Assembly (NCBI GenBank): GCA_037442205.1
Contig: JBBIQS010000105.1
Coordinates: forward strand, 1 to 26,215
Source of the DNA: JBBIQS01 sp037442205
GTDB taxonomy: Bacteria; Myxococcota; Myxococcia; Myxococcales; UBA5297
DNA: 26,215 nucleotides
Direction of reading: 5' to 3'
Shown here: piece after piece, positions 7,957-15,607 of the stretch
Position numbering within the stretch: position 1 is the stretch's first letter
Layout of the letters: every line of letters begins with the position of its first letter
Notes under the pieces: model-generated
What the model was told of the DNA's origin: nothing
What the model saw: only the letters and a program-made list of their open reading frames with translations
Databases searched by the model: none
Program-made: the position numbers and the translations under genes

Positions 7957-7986
7957 TTGACACCCCTGGAAGCCGGCACGTACCCT
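7957..7986 (+). promoter_or_regulatory. Predicted promoter of the HTH regulator and hybrid kinase
   Basis: A perfect TTGACA (7957-7962) is followed after 18 bases by TACCCT (7981-7986). An alternative -10, TGTAAT (8004-8009), is closer to consensus, but its start site would fall inside the Shine-Dalgarno site of the TTG start at 8024. The region is divergent with the OmpA-family gene. Confidence 0.45.
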
Positions 7987-8023
7987 CGCCGAGTTGAAAA
8001 TTGTGTAATCGCCGGAGAGTCGA

Positions 8024-8599
8024 TTGCAGAGCGCGCGCAGGTACTACACGACGTTCGAAGCCAGCCACTTCCTGGGCGTGAGCCTGCCGACGGTGGTGAA
8101 CTGGATCAAGGCCAGCCGGCTCAAGGCGCACCGGACCCCGGGCGGCCACCGGCGCATCGCGCGCGAGGAGCTGGCGAGCTTCATCCGGCGGCACGGGATG
8201 CCGATGCCGCCCGAGCTGCGCGAGGAGGGCGAGGCGGCGCGGGTGCTGATCATCGGCTGCGAGCGGGCGGCGGGGGAGCAGCTGGTGGGGGCGCTGGAGA
8301 GCGCCGGCTATGACGCTCGGGCAGTCGCCGGCGGCTTCGAGGCCGGCCTGGCGGTGGGCTGCTTCCGGCCGGATCTGGTGCTGGCCGATCTGGCGCAGGG
8401 CGGGGAGCTGGTGGGAACGTTGCGCGCCACCGAGCAGACCCGGAACCTGCCCATCCTGGCGCTGGCGGGAGCGCGCGAGGAGCGGGTGGCGCGCCGCGCC
8501 AGCCACGCCGGGTTCAACGCCTACCTGCAGCGGCCCTGGGCGCCCGAGGACTTGCAGCGGACGGTGTCGTCCGCGCTGCGGGCGAGGAAGATGGCCTGA
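8024..8599 (+). CDS. Excisionase-type HTH regulator with degenerate receiver domain
   Basis: A 191-residue predicted DNA-binding protein. Residues 6-56 form a MerR/excisionase-type winged HTH (YYTTFEASHFLGVSLPTVVNWIKASRL, with the wing HRTPGGHRRI). Residues 73-188 have the fold pattern of a CheY-like receiver (RVLIIGCE, then LVLADL, then ILALAG, then AYLQRPW). D122 sits at the phosphoacceptor position. The acidic pair is replaced by G78/C79, the Thr/Ser by A148 and the invariant Lys by R170, so normal phosphorylation is doubtful. The start is TTG at 8024 with GGAGAG at 8014-8019. A longer frame opening at 7957 begins inside the -35 box and is rejected. The hybrid kinase follows 39 bases downstream, so the two are probably one operon and one pathway. 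Target genes are unknown. Confidence 0.85.
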   Translation: MQSARRYYTTFEASHFLGVSLPTVVNWIKASRLKAHRTPGGHRRIAREELASFIRRHGMPMPPELREEGEAARVLIIGCERAAGEQLVGALESAGYDARAVAGGFEAGLAVGCFRPDLVLADLAQGGELVGTLRATEQTRNLPILALAGAREERVARRASHAGFNAYLQRPWAPEDLQRTVSSALRARKMA

Positions 8600-8638
8600 G
8601 GTCGGGACCGTCCTCCGGGGCGCGAGGAGCGATGGGAC

Positions 8639-11122
8639 ATGACTCGAGCTGGCCTCAGAGGAGTGGTGCCGAGCCGGGTCCTGGTGGTGGGAGAGGCCGG
8701 CTGCTGCCAGCGACTCCGCGCCGTCCTCCCCGAGCTGGAGCTGCTGGAGGGCGGCGACCGGCTGGAGGCGGTGGAGGCGCGGGCGGCGGCCATCGGCGCC
8801 GAGCTGCTGTTGGTGGCCGATCCCGGGCCGGCCTGCCTGGACCGGGTCGGGCGGCTGCGCCAATCGGCGACCTTGCGCTCGCTGGCATTGCTGGCATTGG
8901 GCCCCGCCGACCAGGCGGCGGCGCTGCGCGCGGCCGGCGCCGACGAGGTGCTGCACGCCGAGGAAGTTGAAGCGCTGAGGGATCGCCTCGAGCAGGCCCT
9001 GCGCCTCAAGCGGCTGGCCGATGCCGAGGCACTCTGCAGGTCGAGGTTCGAGGCACTGGTCGAGCTGGCGGAGCTGTCGGCGGCCGGATTGGCGCTGGAG
9101 GAGCTGCTGCCGCGGGCCATGCAGGTGCTGGCCAAGGTGCTGCCGGGGGACCGCTGCTCGGTGGTGCTGGGCGAAGGGCCGCGGACCGCCACGGTGGTGG
9201 CCACCAGCATCCACTCCGGCGGCTTCAACCTGACCATCGACCTGGCGCGCTACCCCGAGATCAAGAAGTCCCTCTCCACCCGCGAGCCGGTGCTGGTGGA
9301 CGACGCCTCCAAGGACCCACTGCTGGCCGAGGTGCGGCCGCTGATCGACGCCAAGTCGGTGCGCAGCATCCTGGTGCAGCCGTTGATCTGGCAGGAGGAG
9401 CAGCTGGGGGTGCTGTTCCTGCGCTCGGCGCGCCAGGAGGGCGCCTACGGGCAGGAGGAGCTCGACTTCTCCCGGGCGGCGGCCAGCGTGCTGGCCTCGC
9501 TGGTGCGCACCGCGCGCCACCGGCAGCTGCTGCGCCAGCAGCGGGACCAGATGGAGGCGGCCTATGTCGATCGCTATCAGGAGTTGCTGGAGGCCAACCA
9601 GCGCCTCAAGGGCCTCAACCACTTCAAGGACGAGATGCTGGCGGTCTGCTCCCACGACCTGCGTGGCCCGCTGCACGTCATGATGGGCCACCTCCGCCTG
9701 CTGCAGTACGCCGAGCTCTCCGGCCAGGCGGCGGCGTCGGTGCAATCGATCGCCGGCCAGTCGCGCAAGGTGCTGGAGCTGGTGGAGCGCCTGCTGGAGA
9801 GGGCCCGCGGCGACGCGGCGCGGATGACGCTCGAGCCGGAGGAGCTGGACCTGGCGGCCCTGTGCCGCGAGCTCGCCGCCGAGCACGAGATCCTGGGCGC
9901 CGACCGCGGCGTCTCGATCGCCGTGAAGGCTCCGGAGCGCTCGGGGCTGCTCGCCGATCGCGTCAAGCTGCGGCAGGTGCTGCAGAACCTGCTGGCCAAC
10001 GCCCTCGCCCACGCGCGCCTGGGCGGCGAGGTGCGGCTGGCGCTGGAGGAGGTGGACCGTCCCGAAGGGCGCCAGCTGCGGGTCACGGTGGAGGACGACG
10101 GCCCCGGGATACCCGCCGACGAGCTGGCGCTGGTCTTCGACAAGTACCGCCACGGGCCGGGAGGGGTCGGGCTGGGCCTGGCCATCTGCCGCGAGTACGT
10201 GGAGATGCACGCCGGCGAGATCTGGGCCGAGAACCGGGCCGAAGGCGGCGCCCGCGTGGTCTTCACCCTCCCGCACACCGACGCGCGCCTGCCCGGCGAG
10301 GGCCTGAACGACGGGGCGCGCTCGCGGGTGCTGCTGGTGGAGGACGAGCCCCAGGTCGCCGCGGTCACCGCCGAGCTGCTGCGCTCGCGCTACCGGGTCG
10401 AGCTGGCCTGCGACGGGGCCGAGGCCATCGCCAAGGCGCGCGCCCTCCAGCCGGATCTCATCCTGATGGACGTCTTCCTCCCGCGGGTGGACGGCCTCGA
10501 CGCCGCGGCCGCGCTGCAGGCCTCGCCGGACACCGGGGACATCCCGGTCATCCTGGTCTCCGCCCACCACGGCATCGCCGAGAAGGTGCGGGCGCTCAAC
10601 CTGGGAGCCGTCGACTACCTGGCCAAGCCCTATCAGTCCTCCGAGCTGTTCGAGCGGGTGGGAAACGCGCTGGCCAAGCGTGCGCAGGGCCTCCACCACA
10701 AGCGGCTGGAGAAGCTGCGGCGGGCAGGCGCCGACCCGGCGACGGGGCTGCTCGAGCCGGCCAGCTTCGCCCAGCGCCTGGCGCAGGAGCTCTCCCGGGC
10801 GCGCCACTACGCGCGCGAGGTGGCGCTGGTCGGATTCATCCCACGCCAGTCGGTCGAGCCGTCGCGACTGGGGCCGGCGGCTGGGGCGTTCCAGACCGCG
10901 CTGCGGGCGTCCGATTTGCTGGGGCATCTGGGGCGCGGGCGCTTCGCTGCCTTCCTGCCTGACATCGCCCCGGCCACCGCGCGGGCGGTTTGCGGCCGAG
11001 TCGCCGCCGCGCTCGAGCAGACGCTGGGCGTGCCGATCGAGACCCGGATCTTCGACTTGGGCAACGGCAGCCAGGATATCGAGTCGCTGCTCGCCAGCTT
11101 GCGGCCGCAGCCCGAGCCTTAG
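8639..11122 (+). CDS. Hybrid histidine kinase: pseudo-receiver, GAF, kinase, receiver, degenerate GGDEF
   Basis: An 827-residue soluble sensor kinase with no membrane segment. Domains in order: degenerate receiver-like fold (about 13-125; RVLVVGEA, ELLLVADPG, no Lys); GAF sensor domain (about 140-290); coiled coil (about 292-325). HisKA follows with H339 in the H-box (EMLAVCSHDLRGPL). The HATPase region has N-box QVLQNLLANALAHA, G1 DDGPGIP and G2 GGVGLGLAI. A complete receiver (about 562-680) has VEDEP, D611 (LILMDVF), SAHH and K in YLAKPY. The C-terminal region (about 700-825) has the GGDEF entry motif DPATGLLEPASF, but the active-site loop reads GRGRF (765-769) instead of GGDEF. It is therefore unlikely to make c-di-GMP. 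The ATG at 8639 follows GAGGAG. Signal and output are unknown; the upstream HTH protein is the likely partner. Confidence 0.9.
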   Translation: MTRAGLRGVVPSRVLVVGEAGCCQRLRAVLPELELLEGGDRLEAVEARAAAIGAELLLVADPGPACLDRVGRLRQSATLRSLALLALGPADQAAALRAAGADEVLHAEEVEALRDRLEQALRLKRLADAEALCRSRFEALVELAELSAAGLALEELLPRAMQVLAKVLPGDRCSVVLGEGPRTATVVATSIHSGGFNLTIDLARYPEIKKSLSTREPVLVDDASKDPLLAEVRPLIDAKSVRSILVQPLIWQEEQLGVLFLRSARQEGAYGQEELDFSRAAASVLASLVRTARHRQLLRQQRDQMEAAYVDRYQELLEANQRLKGLNHFKDEMLAVCSHDLRGPLHVMMGHLRLLQYAELSGQAAASVQSIAGQSRKVLELVERLLERARGDAARMTLEPEELDLAALCRELAAEHEILGADRGVSIAVKAPERSGLLADRVKLRQVLQNLLANALAHARLGGEVRLALEEVDRPEGRQLRVTVEDDGPGIPADELALVFDKYRHGPGGVGLGLAICREYVEMHAGEIWAENRAEGGARVVFTLPHTDARLPGEGLNDGARSRVLLVEDEPQVAAVTAELLRSRYRVELACDGAEAIAKARALQPDLILMDVFLPRVDGLDAAAALQASPDTGDIPVILVSAHHGIAEKVRALNLGAVDYLAKPYQSSELFERVGNALAKRAQGLHHKRLEKLRRAGADPATGLLEPASFAQRLAQELSRARHYAREVALVGFIPRQSVEPSRLGPAAGAFQTALRASDLLGHLGRGRFAAFLPDIAPATARAVCGRVAAALEQTLGVPIETRIFDLGNGSQDIESLLASLRPQPEP

Positions 11123-11147
11123 CGAAGCGCCGCGCCGCCGGGCCGGA

Positions 11148-11153
11148 TACAAT
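11148..11153 (+). promoter_or_regulatory. Predicted -10 box of the TPR gene, nearly leaderless
   Basis: TACAAT, one mismatch from consensus, ends 9 bases before the ATG at 11163. Transcription would start at about 11160, leaving a leader of only a few bases. No good -35 is visible. Confidence 0.5.
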
Positions 11154-11162
11154 CCGGCAGAG

Positions 11163-13058
11163 ATGCCGCCCCCGTACTCCCTCGCCTTCGGCCGTGCCGC
11201 CGCTTCCCTCGTCAGAGGTGGGTCGGCTGCGGCGGTCGCGGCCGCCCTCGCGCTCGGCTGCGCTGCGGCCCAGGCCCAGCGCCGCGCCCCGGACCGGGCG
11301 GCGATGGAGGAGGCCTTCCACGCGTCGGGAGCCGAGCGCTTCGCCTCCAGCCGCGCCTACGCCCACTTCGTGATGGCGATGCTGGCCACCAACCGGGGCG
11401 AGCCGCGGGAGGCGATCGAGGAGCTGAAGCTGGCGGTGGTCTTCGACCCCGAGACTCCTTTTCTGCGGGTGGCGCTGGCCGAGCAGTACCAGCGGCTGGG
11501 GGCCCTGGACCGGGCCGAGGGCGAGCTCAGGCAGGTCATCGCCGCCTCGCCGCGGTATGCGCCGGCGCACCTCGCGCTGGGCAAGCTCTACGCCGAGCAG
11601 CGCAAGCCCCGCCAGGCCCTGGTGGCGTTGGGCAGGGCGATCGAGCTCGAGCCCAAGGACAAGGCGGCCTATCTGCTGGAGCTGCAGGTCCAGCTGCAGG
11701 CGGGGAACGAGGCCAAGGCGATCGCCGCGGCCGAGGCCCTCGCTCGAGCCCTGCCCGAGGAGCCGGCTGCCTACCGGGCGCTGGGGCGCTGGTTCGGCCA
11801 GGAGAACAAGCTCGAGCAGGCAGTGCGCTTCCTCAGCCTCGCCTCGCAGTGCAGCCCCGGCGACCCGGAGATCCTGACCGAGCTGGGGCGCGCCTACGAA
11901 GCGCTGGGGAGGCTCGACGAGGCGGAGCGCAGCTTCCTGGAGGCGCTGGCCCGCGACTCGGAAGATCCCGAGCGGCTGGTGGCCATGGGCACGCTGCAGC
12001 TGCGCAAGGGCGATCTCAAGAGCGCCAAGGCCTACTTCGACCAGCTGCTCTCGCTCGCTCCCGAGGACCCGGCGGTGCGCGCCCGGCTGGCGTTCGCCTT
12101 TGCCAAGGCCGACCGCCTCAAGGAATCGGCGGAGCTGTTCGAACAGGCCCACGCGCTCTCTCCAGGCGACGAGACGGTCAGCTACTTCTGGGGCCGGGTG
12201 CTGGAGGAGCTCAAGCAACTGCCGGCGGCGGTGAAGGCCTACGCGCTGGTGGGCGAGGAGTCGGAGCTGGGCTTGCAGGCGCTGGTGCATCGGATCTCCT
12301 GCCTGTCGCAGCTCAAGGAGCACGGCCAGGCGCTTTCGCTGGCGCGGCGGGCGCAGGCCCGCGAGCCGGACCGAATCGAGGCCCTGCTGGCGCTCGCCGA
12401 CGCCCTGGAGCGGGCCGACAAGGTGGACGAGGCGTTGGGCACGCTCGAGGGGGCGCTGCGCTCGGGGCGGGGTGAGCCGGCGCTGGTCGCCTCGCTGTCG
12501 GCGCTCTACCAGCGGGCGGGGCGGGTGGACGAGGCGGTGAAGATGCTCGAGGAGCGGCTGCGCCAGCGCCCCGGCGAGCTGGAGCTGCTGTTCGCCCTGG
12601 CGGTGGCCCTCGACAAGAGGGGCGAGCGCCAGGGCGCGATCGAGCAGATGCGCAAGGTTCTGGCGCGCGAGCCGAAGAACGCCAGCGCCCTCAACTTCGT
12701 CGGCTACACCCTGGCCGACCTGGGCCGCGACCTGGACGAGGCCGAGGCGCTGATCCGCCAGGCGCTGGAGGCGGGCCCGGACAACGGCGCCTTCCTCGAC
12801 TCGCTGGGCTGGGTCTACTTCAAGAAGGGGCAGCTCGATCGCGCGGTGCAGTCGCTAGAGAGGGCGCTGCAACTGCTGCCGGACGAGCCGGTGATCGCCG
12901 AGCACCTGGGCGACGCCTACCAGAAAGCCTCGCGCCGAGACGAGGCGGCCAAGGCCTTCCGCCGCGCCCTCAAGGCCCTCGAGGCGGCGCCCGACCCCGA
13001 GCTGCGCAAGAGCGTCGAGGCCAAGCTGCGCAAGCTGGAGCGGCCCGCCGGCCAGTAG
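11163..13058 (+). CDS. Secreted TPR-repeat protein
   Basis: A 631-residue protein starting at ATG 11163. The frame extends upstream into the kinase gene, but a hydrophobic signal sequence begins exactly here (about 15-37, AAAVAAALALGCAAAQAQ). Cleavage is likely after AQA near residue 38; the LGC is not a good lipobox. The rest is built of about 14-16 consecutive TPR units, for example ALDRAEGELRQVIAASPRYA, and a typical ILTELGRAYEALGRLDEAER. The last units (FLDSLGWVYFKKGQLDRAV, then IAEHLGDAYQKASRRDEA) resemble those of large TPR proteins in Gram-negative envelopes. It is presumably a periplasmic or outer-membrane-associated scaffold. No enzyme domain is visible and the partner is unknown. 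No Shine-Dalgarno site exists; the -10 box lies only 9 bases upstream. Confidence 0.88.
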   Translation: MPPPYSLAFGRAAASLVRGGSAAAVAAALALGCAAAQAQRRAPDRAAMEEAFHASGAERFASSRAYAHFVMAMLATNRGEPREAIEELKLAVVFDPETPFLRVALAEQYQRLGALDRAEGELRQVIAASPRYAPAHLALGKLYAEQRKPRQALVALGRAIELEPKDKAAYLLELQVQLQAGNEAKAIAAAEALARALPEEPAAYRALGRWFGQENKLEQAVRFLSLASQCSPGDPEILTELGRAYEALGRLDEAERSFLEALARDSEDPERLVAMGTLQLRKGDLKSAKAYFDQLLSLAPEDPAVRARLAFAFAKADRLKESAELFEQAHALSPGDETVSYFWGRVLEELKQLPAAVKAYALVGEESELGLQALVHRISCLSQLKEHGQALSLARRAQAREPDRIEALLALADALERADKVDEALGTLEGALRSGRGEPALVASLSALYQRAGRVDEAVKMLEERLRQRPGELELLFALAVALDKRGERQGAIEQMRKVLAREPKNASALNFVGYTLADLGRDLDEAEALIRQALEAGPDNGAFLDSLGWVYFKKGQLDRAVQSLERALQLLPDEPVIAEHLGDAYQKASRRDEAAKAFRRALKALEAAPDPELRKSVEAKLRKLERPAGQ

Positions 13059-13070
13059 CCCGCGGCGCCG

Positions 13071-13098
13071 ATCGCCGATTTCCAACGCCGTCGGCGAT
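13071..13098 (+). terminator. 8-bp inverted repeat abutting the next promoter
   Basis: ATCGCCGA (13071-13078) and TCGGCGAT (13091-13098) flank a 12-base loop just after the TPR gene. The right arm touches the TTGACA of the hydrolase promoter (13099). It could be a terminator for the TPR gene or an operator for the hydrolase gene; the sequence does not decide. Confidence 0.4.
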
Positions 13099-13128
13099 TT
13101 GACACGCCCGTCGCCGCGACCCTAACGT
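13099..13128 (+). promoter_or_regulatory. Predicted promoter of the hydrolase gene, nearly leaderless
   Basis: A perfect TTGACA (13099-13104) and TAACGT (13123-13128) are separated by 18 bases. The -10 ends 8 bases before the ATG at 13137, so the mRNA would start at or within a few bases of the start codon. No Shine-Dalgarno site is present. Confidence 0.55.
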
Positions 13129-13136
13129 CGCCTGCC

Positions 13137-14015
13137 ATGGGAGAGCTCGACACCGCGGTGAGCCCGGGGCAGCTGCGCTACGACGAGGGATTCTTCGCCG
13201 CCAAGGACAACCTGCGGCTGTTCTGGCGCTCGGTCCGGCCGGCGGAGGCCTCGGCCGAGCGGGCGCATCTGGCGGTGGTCCACGGCTACGGCGACCACTC
13301 GGGGCGCCACAAGGCGGAGATGGAGTTCCTGGCCCGCCGCGGCATCGCCTGCCACGCCTTCGATTACCGGGGCCACGGCCAGTCCGACGGCCGGCGGGCC
13401 TACTGCGACGCCTTCTACCAGTACCTGGACGACCTCGAGGTCCTGCTCGGGCACGCGCGCCAGGCGGCCGAAGGCAAGAAGCTCTTCCTCTACGGCCACA
13501 GCCTGGGCGGCCTGATCTGCGCCCGCTGGGCGCTGGGCAGGAAGTCCGAGGTGGCCGGGGTGATCTTCGGCTCGCCGCTGATGCGGCTGGCCTTCGAGCC
13601 CCCGGCGATCAAGGTCTGGGCTGCCAAGGCGGTCGACAAGATCCTCCCCTGGCTGCCGATGGGCAACGAGCTCAAGGCCGAGCAGCTCACCCGCGAGGTG
13701 GCGATCCAGGAGGCGAGCTGGAAGGACCCGCTCTACCTGCACGTCGCCACCCCGCGCTGGTTCAACGAGAGCCACCGGGTGATGGACGAGGTGCGCCGCC
13801 GCTGCGCCGAGATCACCCTGCCGGCGCTGGCGGTGGTGGGGTCGGACGACCCCATCGTCTCGGCCCAGGCGGTGCGCGACCTCTTTGCCGGCCTCGGCTC
13901 CGCCGACAAGCAGCTCAAGGAGTATGCGGGGGCTCGGCACGAGCTGTTCAACGAGCTGGAGCGGGAGCGGACCTGGGGCGACTTCCTGGCCTTCATCGAC
14001 TCCCACCTCTCCTAG
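13137..14015 (+). CDS. Monoacylglycerol-lipase-like alpha/beta hydrolase
   Basis: A 292-residue serine hydrolase of the lysophospholipase/monoglyceride lipase (Hydrolase_4) type. It shows the oxyanion segment HGYGDHSGRH (49-58), DYRGHGQSDGRR (76-87), the nucleophile elbow GHSLGG with S122, the acid D238 in GSDDPIV, and the base H268 in ARHELFNE. It has no signal peptide, so it is probably cytoplasmic and acts on monoacylglycerols, lysophospholipids or similar esters. The exact substrate cannot be read from sequence. It is a single-gene unit with its own promoter. The bactofilin operon starts 136 bases downstream from another promoter, so the two are probably not co-transcribed. Confidence 0.92.
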   Translation: MGELDTAVSPGQLRYDEGFFAAKDNLRLFWRSVRPAEASAERAHLAVVHGYGDHSGRHKAEMEFLARRGIACHAFDYRGHGQSDGRRAYCDAFYQYLDDLEVLLGHARQAAEGKKLFLYGHSLGGLICARWALGRKSEVAGVIFGSPLMRLAFEPPAIKVWAAKAVDKILPWLPMGNELKAEQLTREVAIQEASWKDPLYLHVATPRWFNESHRVMDEVRRRCAEITLPALAVVGSDDPIVSAQAVRDLFAGLGSADKQLKEYAGARHELFNELERERTWGDFLAFIDSHLS

Positions 14016-14072
14016 GCTGCAAGTCCTTGAAATCAGGGCGGCAATCGCCGGGGAGTGGACGATTTCGATTTG

Positions 14073-14102
14073 TTGACAGTGTACGAGCGACCACGGTAGG
14101 GT
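14073..14102 (+). promoter_or_regulatory. Predicted promoter of the bactofilin operon
   Basis: A perfect TTGACA (14073-14078) and TAGGGT (14097-14102) are separated by 18 bases. Transcription would start near 14109, about 43 bases before the first bactofilin ATG. That ATG has an AAGGAAG ribosome-binding site. Confidence 0.55.
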
Positions 14103-14151
14103 CCGTGGCGTTCCCGCGCTGCGGCGCGACACGACTCTGAAAGGAAGCGCG

Positions 14152-14493
14152 ATGGCCACCGAGGGCACCGGCATCATCGGCAAGGGCATCCACATCAAGG
14201 GCAACCTCACCGGCGGTGGGGACCTGGTGATCGAGGGGAAGGTGGAGGGGCAGATCAGCCTCAAGAACCACCTGACCATCGAGGGCACCGGCAAGGTCGA
14301 CGCCGACATCCGGGCCGAGCAGCTGACCATCAACGGCGAGGCCAACGGCAACATCGACGCCGGGGACCTGGTGGCGATCAACGCCAGCGCGGTGGTCACC
14401 GGCGACGTGCGCGCCCCCAAGGTGATCATCGAGGACGGGGCCCACTTCAACGGCTCGATCGAGATGGACGTCAAGCTCCCCGACGACCTCTAG
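14152..14493 (+). CDS. Bactofilin, first of three
   Basis: A 113-residue bactofilin, a right-handed beta-helix protein that polymerises without nucleotide into filaments used as polar scaffolds. The repeat pattern of hydrophobic strands with Gly turns is clear: GIHIKGNLTGGGDLVIEGKV, then GQISLKNHLTIEGTGKVDAD, and further turns to VIIEDGAHFNGSIEMD. The polar N-terminal tail is very short and there is almost no C-terminal tail, so it is nearly a bare core domain. The ATG follows AAGGAAG. It is followed by two paralogues and a ParB/Srx-domain gene, resembling the bacNOP-padC order of Myxococcus xanthus. Which of BacN, BacO or BacP it corresponds to cannot be decided by eye. Confidence 0.93.
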   Translation: MATEGTGIIGKGIHIKGNLTGGGDLVIEGKVEGQISLKNHLTIEGTGKVDADIRAEQLTINGEANGNIDAGDLVAINASAVVTGDVRAPKVIIEDGAHFNGSIEMDVKLPDDL

Positions 14494-14554
14494 ACCGCTT
14501 CAGATCCGTTTCTCCCAGGAAAGTCAGGCAACTCATTTGAACTACGAGGGCTCC

Positions 14555-14881
14555 ATGGCCAACACGGTGATCGGCAGCAGCATCATGATCGACGGCGAGA
14601 TCAGCGGCGACGAGGACCTGGTGATCCAGGGCACCGTCAAGGGCAAGATCGCCGTCAAGGAGAGCCTGTTCGTCGAGGGCAGCGGCATCGTCGAGGCCGA
14701 CATCTCCACCCAGAACGTGGAGATCGCCGGCAAGGTCACCGGCAACATCGTGGCCACCGACAAGGTCGAGCTCAAGAGCGACTGCCGCGTGGTCGGCGAC
14801 ATCAAGGCCCCGCGCATCCTCATCGCCGACGGCGCCAGCTTCAAGGGCAACGTCGACATGGACGTCGAGAAGGGCCGCTGA
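14555..14881 (+). CDS. Bactofilin, second of three
   Basis: A 108-residue bactofilin core. The ATG at 14555 (GAGGG four bases upstream) is preferred over an in-frame TTG at 14537, which lacks a well-spaced ribosome-binding site. The beta-helix repeats read VIGSSIMIDGEISGDEDLVI, GKIAVKESLFVEGSGIVEAD and onward to ILIADGASFKGNVDMD. It is close in sequence to the first bactofilin, suggesting tandem duplication, and both lack long tails. It presumably co-polymerises with its neighbours. The lower-confidence hairpin downstream (14885-14901) separates it from the third bactofilin. Confidence 0.92.
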   Translation: MANTVIGSSIMIDGEISGDEDLVIQGTVKGKIAVKESLFVEGSGIVEADISTQNVEIAGKVTGNIVATDKVELKSDCRVVGDIKAPRILIADGASFKGNVDMDVEKGR

Positions 14882-14883
14882 TC

Positions 14884-14902
14884 TGCGCCGCGCCCCGGCG
14901 CG
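14884..14902 (+). other. Intra-operon hairpin after the second bactofilin
   Basis: GCGCCG (14885-14890) and CGGCGC (14896-14901) flank a 5-base loop, with a possible extra wobble pair outside. It could stabilise the upstream mRNA or attenuate the downstream genes. GC-rich sequence makes chance hairpins common. Confidence 0.3.
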
Positions 14903-14926
14903 CCAGCCAGATCTTAGGAGCTGCTC

Positions 14927-15550
14927 ATGGCCATTCAATCGAAGGAGATGGAACAGGTGGATAACACCGTGATCGGTGAGTCGATCCTCATCAACGGCAA
15001 GTTGGAGGGCGACGAGGACTTGACCGTCCGCGGCCGGGTCCACGGCTCCATCACCCTGACCAAGACCCTGATCATCGAGCCCTCGGGCGTGGTCAAGGCC
15101 GACGCCACCGTGCGCAACGCCATCATCAGCGGGGTGGTGGTCGGCAACATCACCGCCAGCGAGAGCGTCCATCTGACCAAGGAAGGTCGGATGGTCGGCG
15201 ACATCAACTCGCCGCGGGTGATCATCGTCGAGGGCGCCGCCTTCCGCGGACGGGTCGACATGGGGGCGGTGGACGAGGTCAAGCTGGGCGAGCGTGCCGC
15301 TCGCGCGGCCACCACCCCGGCTAGCAAGCCGGCGGTCCGCCCGATGACGACCACTCCGCCCCGCCCGCCGCCGGCGCCTCCCAAGCCGGCTGCCAAGCCT
15401 GCCGCCGCCCCGTCCAAGGCCCCCGAGGCGTTCAAGCCTCCGGCGCCGCCGCCTCCGCCGCCGCCGGCCCTCAAGATCGCCAGCGACGAGAGCGCCCCGG
15501 TCCCGGTGGGGCTGGGCAAGCGCAAGGTGGTCGTCAAGCGCAAGAAGTAG
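14927..15550 (+). CDS. Bactofilin, third of three, with Pro-rich basic C-terminal tail
   Basis: A 207-residue bactofilin. The ATG follows TAGGAG by six bases. The beta-helix core spans about 12-118 (NTVIGESILINGKLEGDEDL up to VIIVEGAAFRGRVDMG). The following tail is Ala/Pro-rich (about 128-185) with a run of seven prolines and ends in the strongly basic GLGKRKVVVKRKK. This tail is absent from the two preceding paralogues. In Myxococcus xanthus, long bactofilin tails are used to recruit clients, so this one is likely to carry the client-binding role, possibly for the ParB-domain protein encoded next. The basic tip could also contact nucleic acid or membrane; this is inference. Confidence 0.92.
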   Translation: MAIQSKEMEQVDNTVIGESILINGKLEGDEDLTVRGRVHGSITLTKTLIIEPSGVVKADATVRNAIISGVVVGNITASESVHLTKEGRMVGDINSPRVIIVEGAAFRGRVDMGAVDEVKLGERAARAATTPASKPAVRPMTTTPPRPPPAPPKPAAKPAAAPSKAPEAFKPPAPPPPPPPALKIASDESAPVPVGLGKRKVVVKRKK

Positions 15551-15558
15551 CGCACGGT

Positions 15559-15584
15559 CGCCGCCGGCCCGCGCGCCGGCGGCG
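15559..15584 (+). terminator. Perfect 10-bp hairpin between bactofilin 3 and the ParB-domain gene
   Basis: CGCCGCCGGC (15559-15568), a 6-base loop and GCCGGCGGCG (15575-15584). It has the same architecture as the hairpin at 5522-5547 and no T-tract. It starts nine bases after the bactofilin stop. It may be a partial terminator or attenuator that lowers expression of the downstream gene relative to the scaffold. Confidence 0.5.
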
Positions 15585-15607
15585 CACCCTGCAGCCTGGA
15601 GCTCAAG

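Noticed and set aside
7793..11152. 1119-codon open frame on the minus strand, opposite the regulator and kinase genes
   Set aside because: Composition is Gln/Arg/His/Gly/Leu-rich without domain patterns. It is the mirror of strongly GC-biased codons in the plus-strand kinase, whose motifs are unambiguous.
10680..11162. Upstream extension of the TPR reading frame into the kinase gene
   Set aside because: The extension is Arg/Ser-rich out-of-frame kinase sequence; a signal peptide starts at ATG 11163.
14537..14539. TTG at 14537 as start of the second bactofilin
   Set aside because: ATG 14555 has a well-spaced GAGGG and gives a typical bactofilin N-terminus; the TTG has no suitably spaced site.
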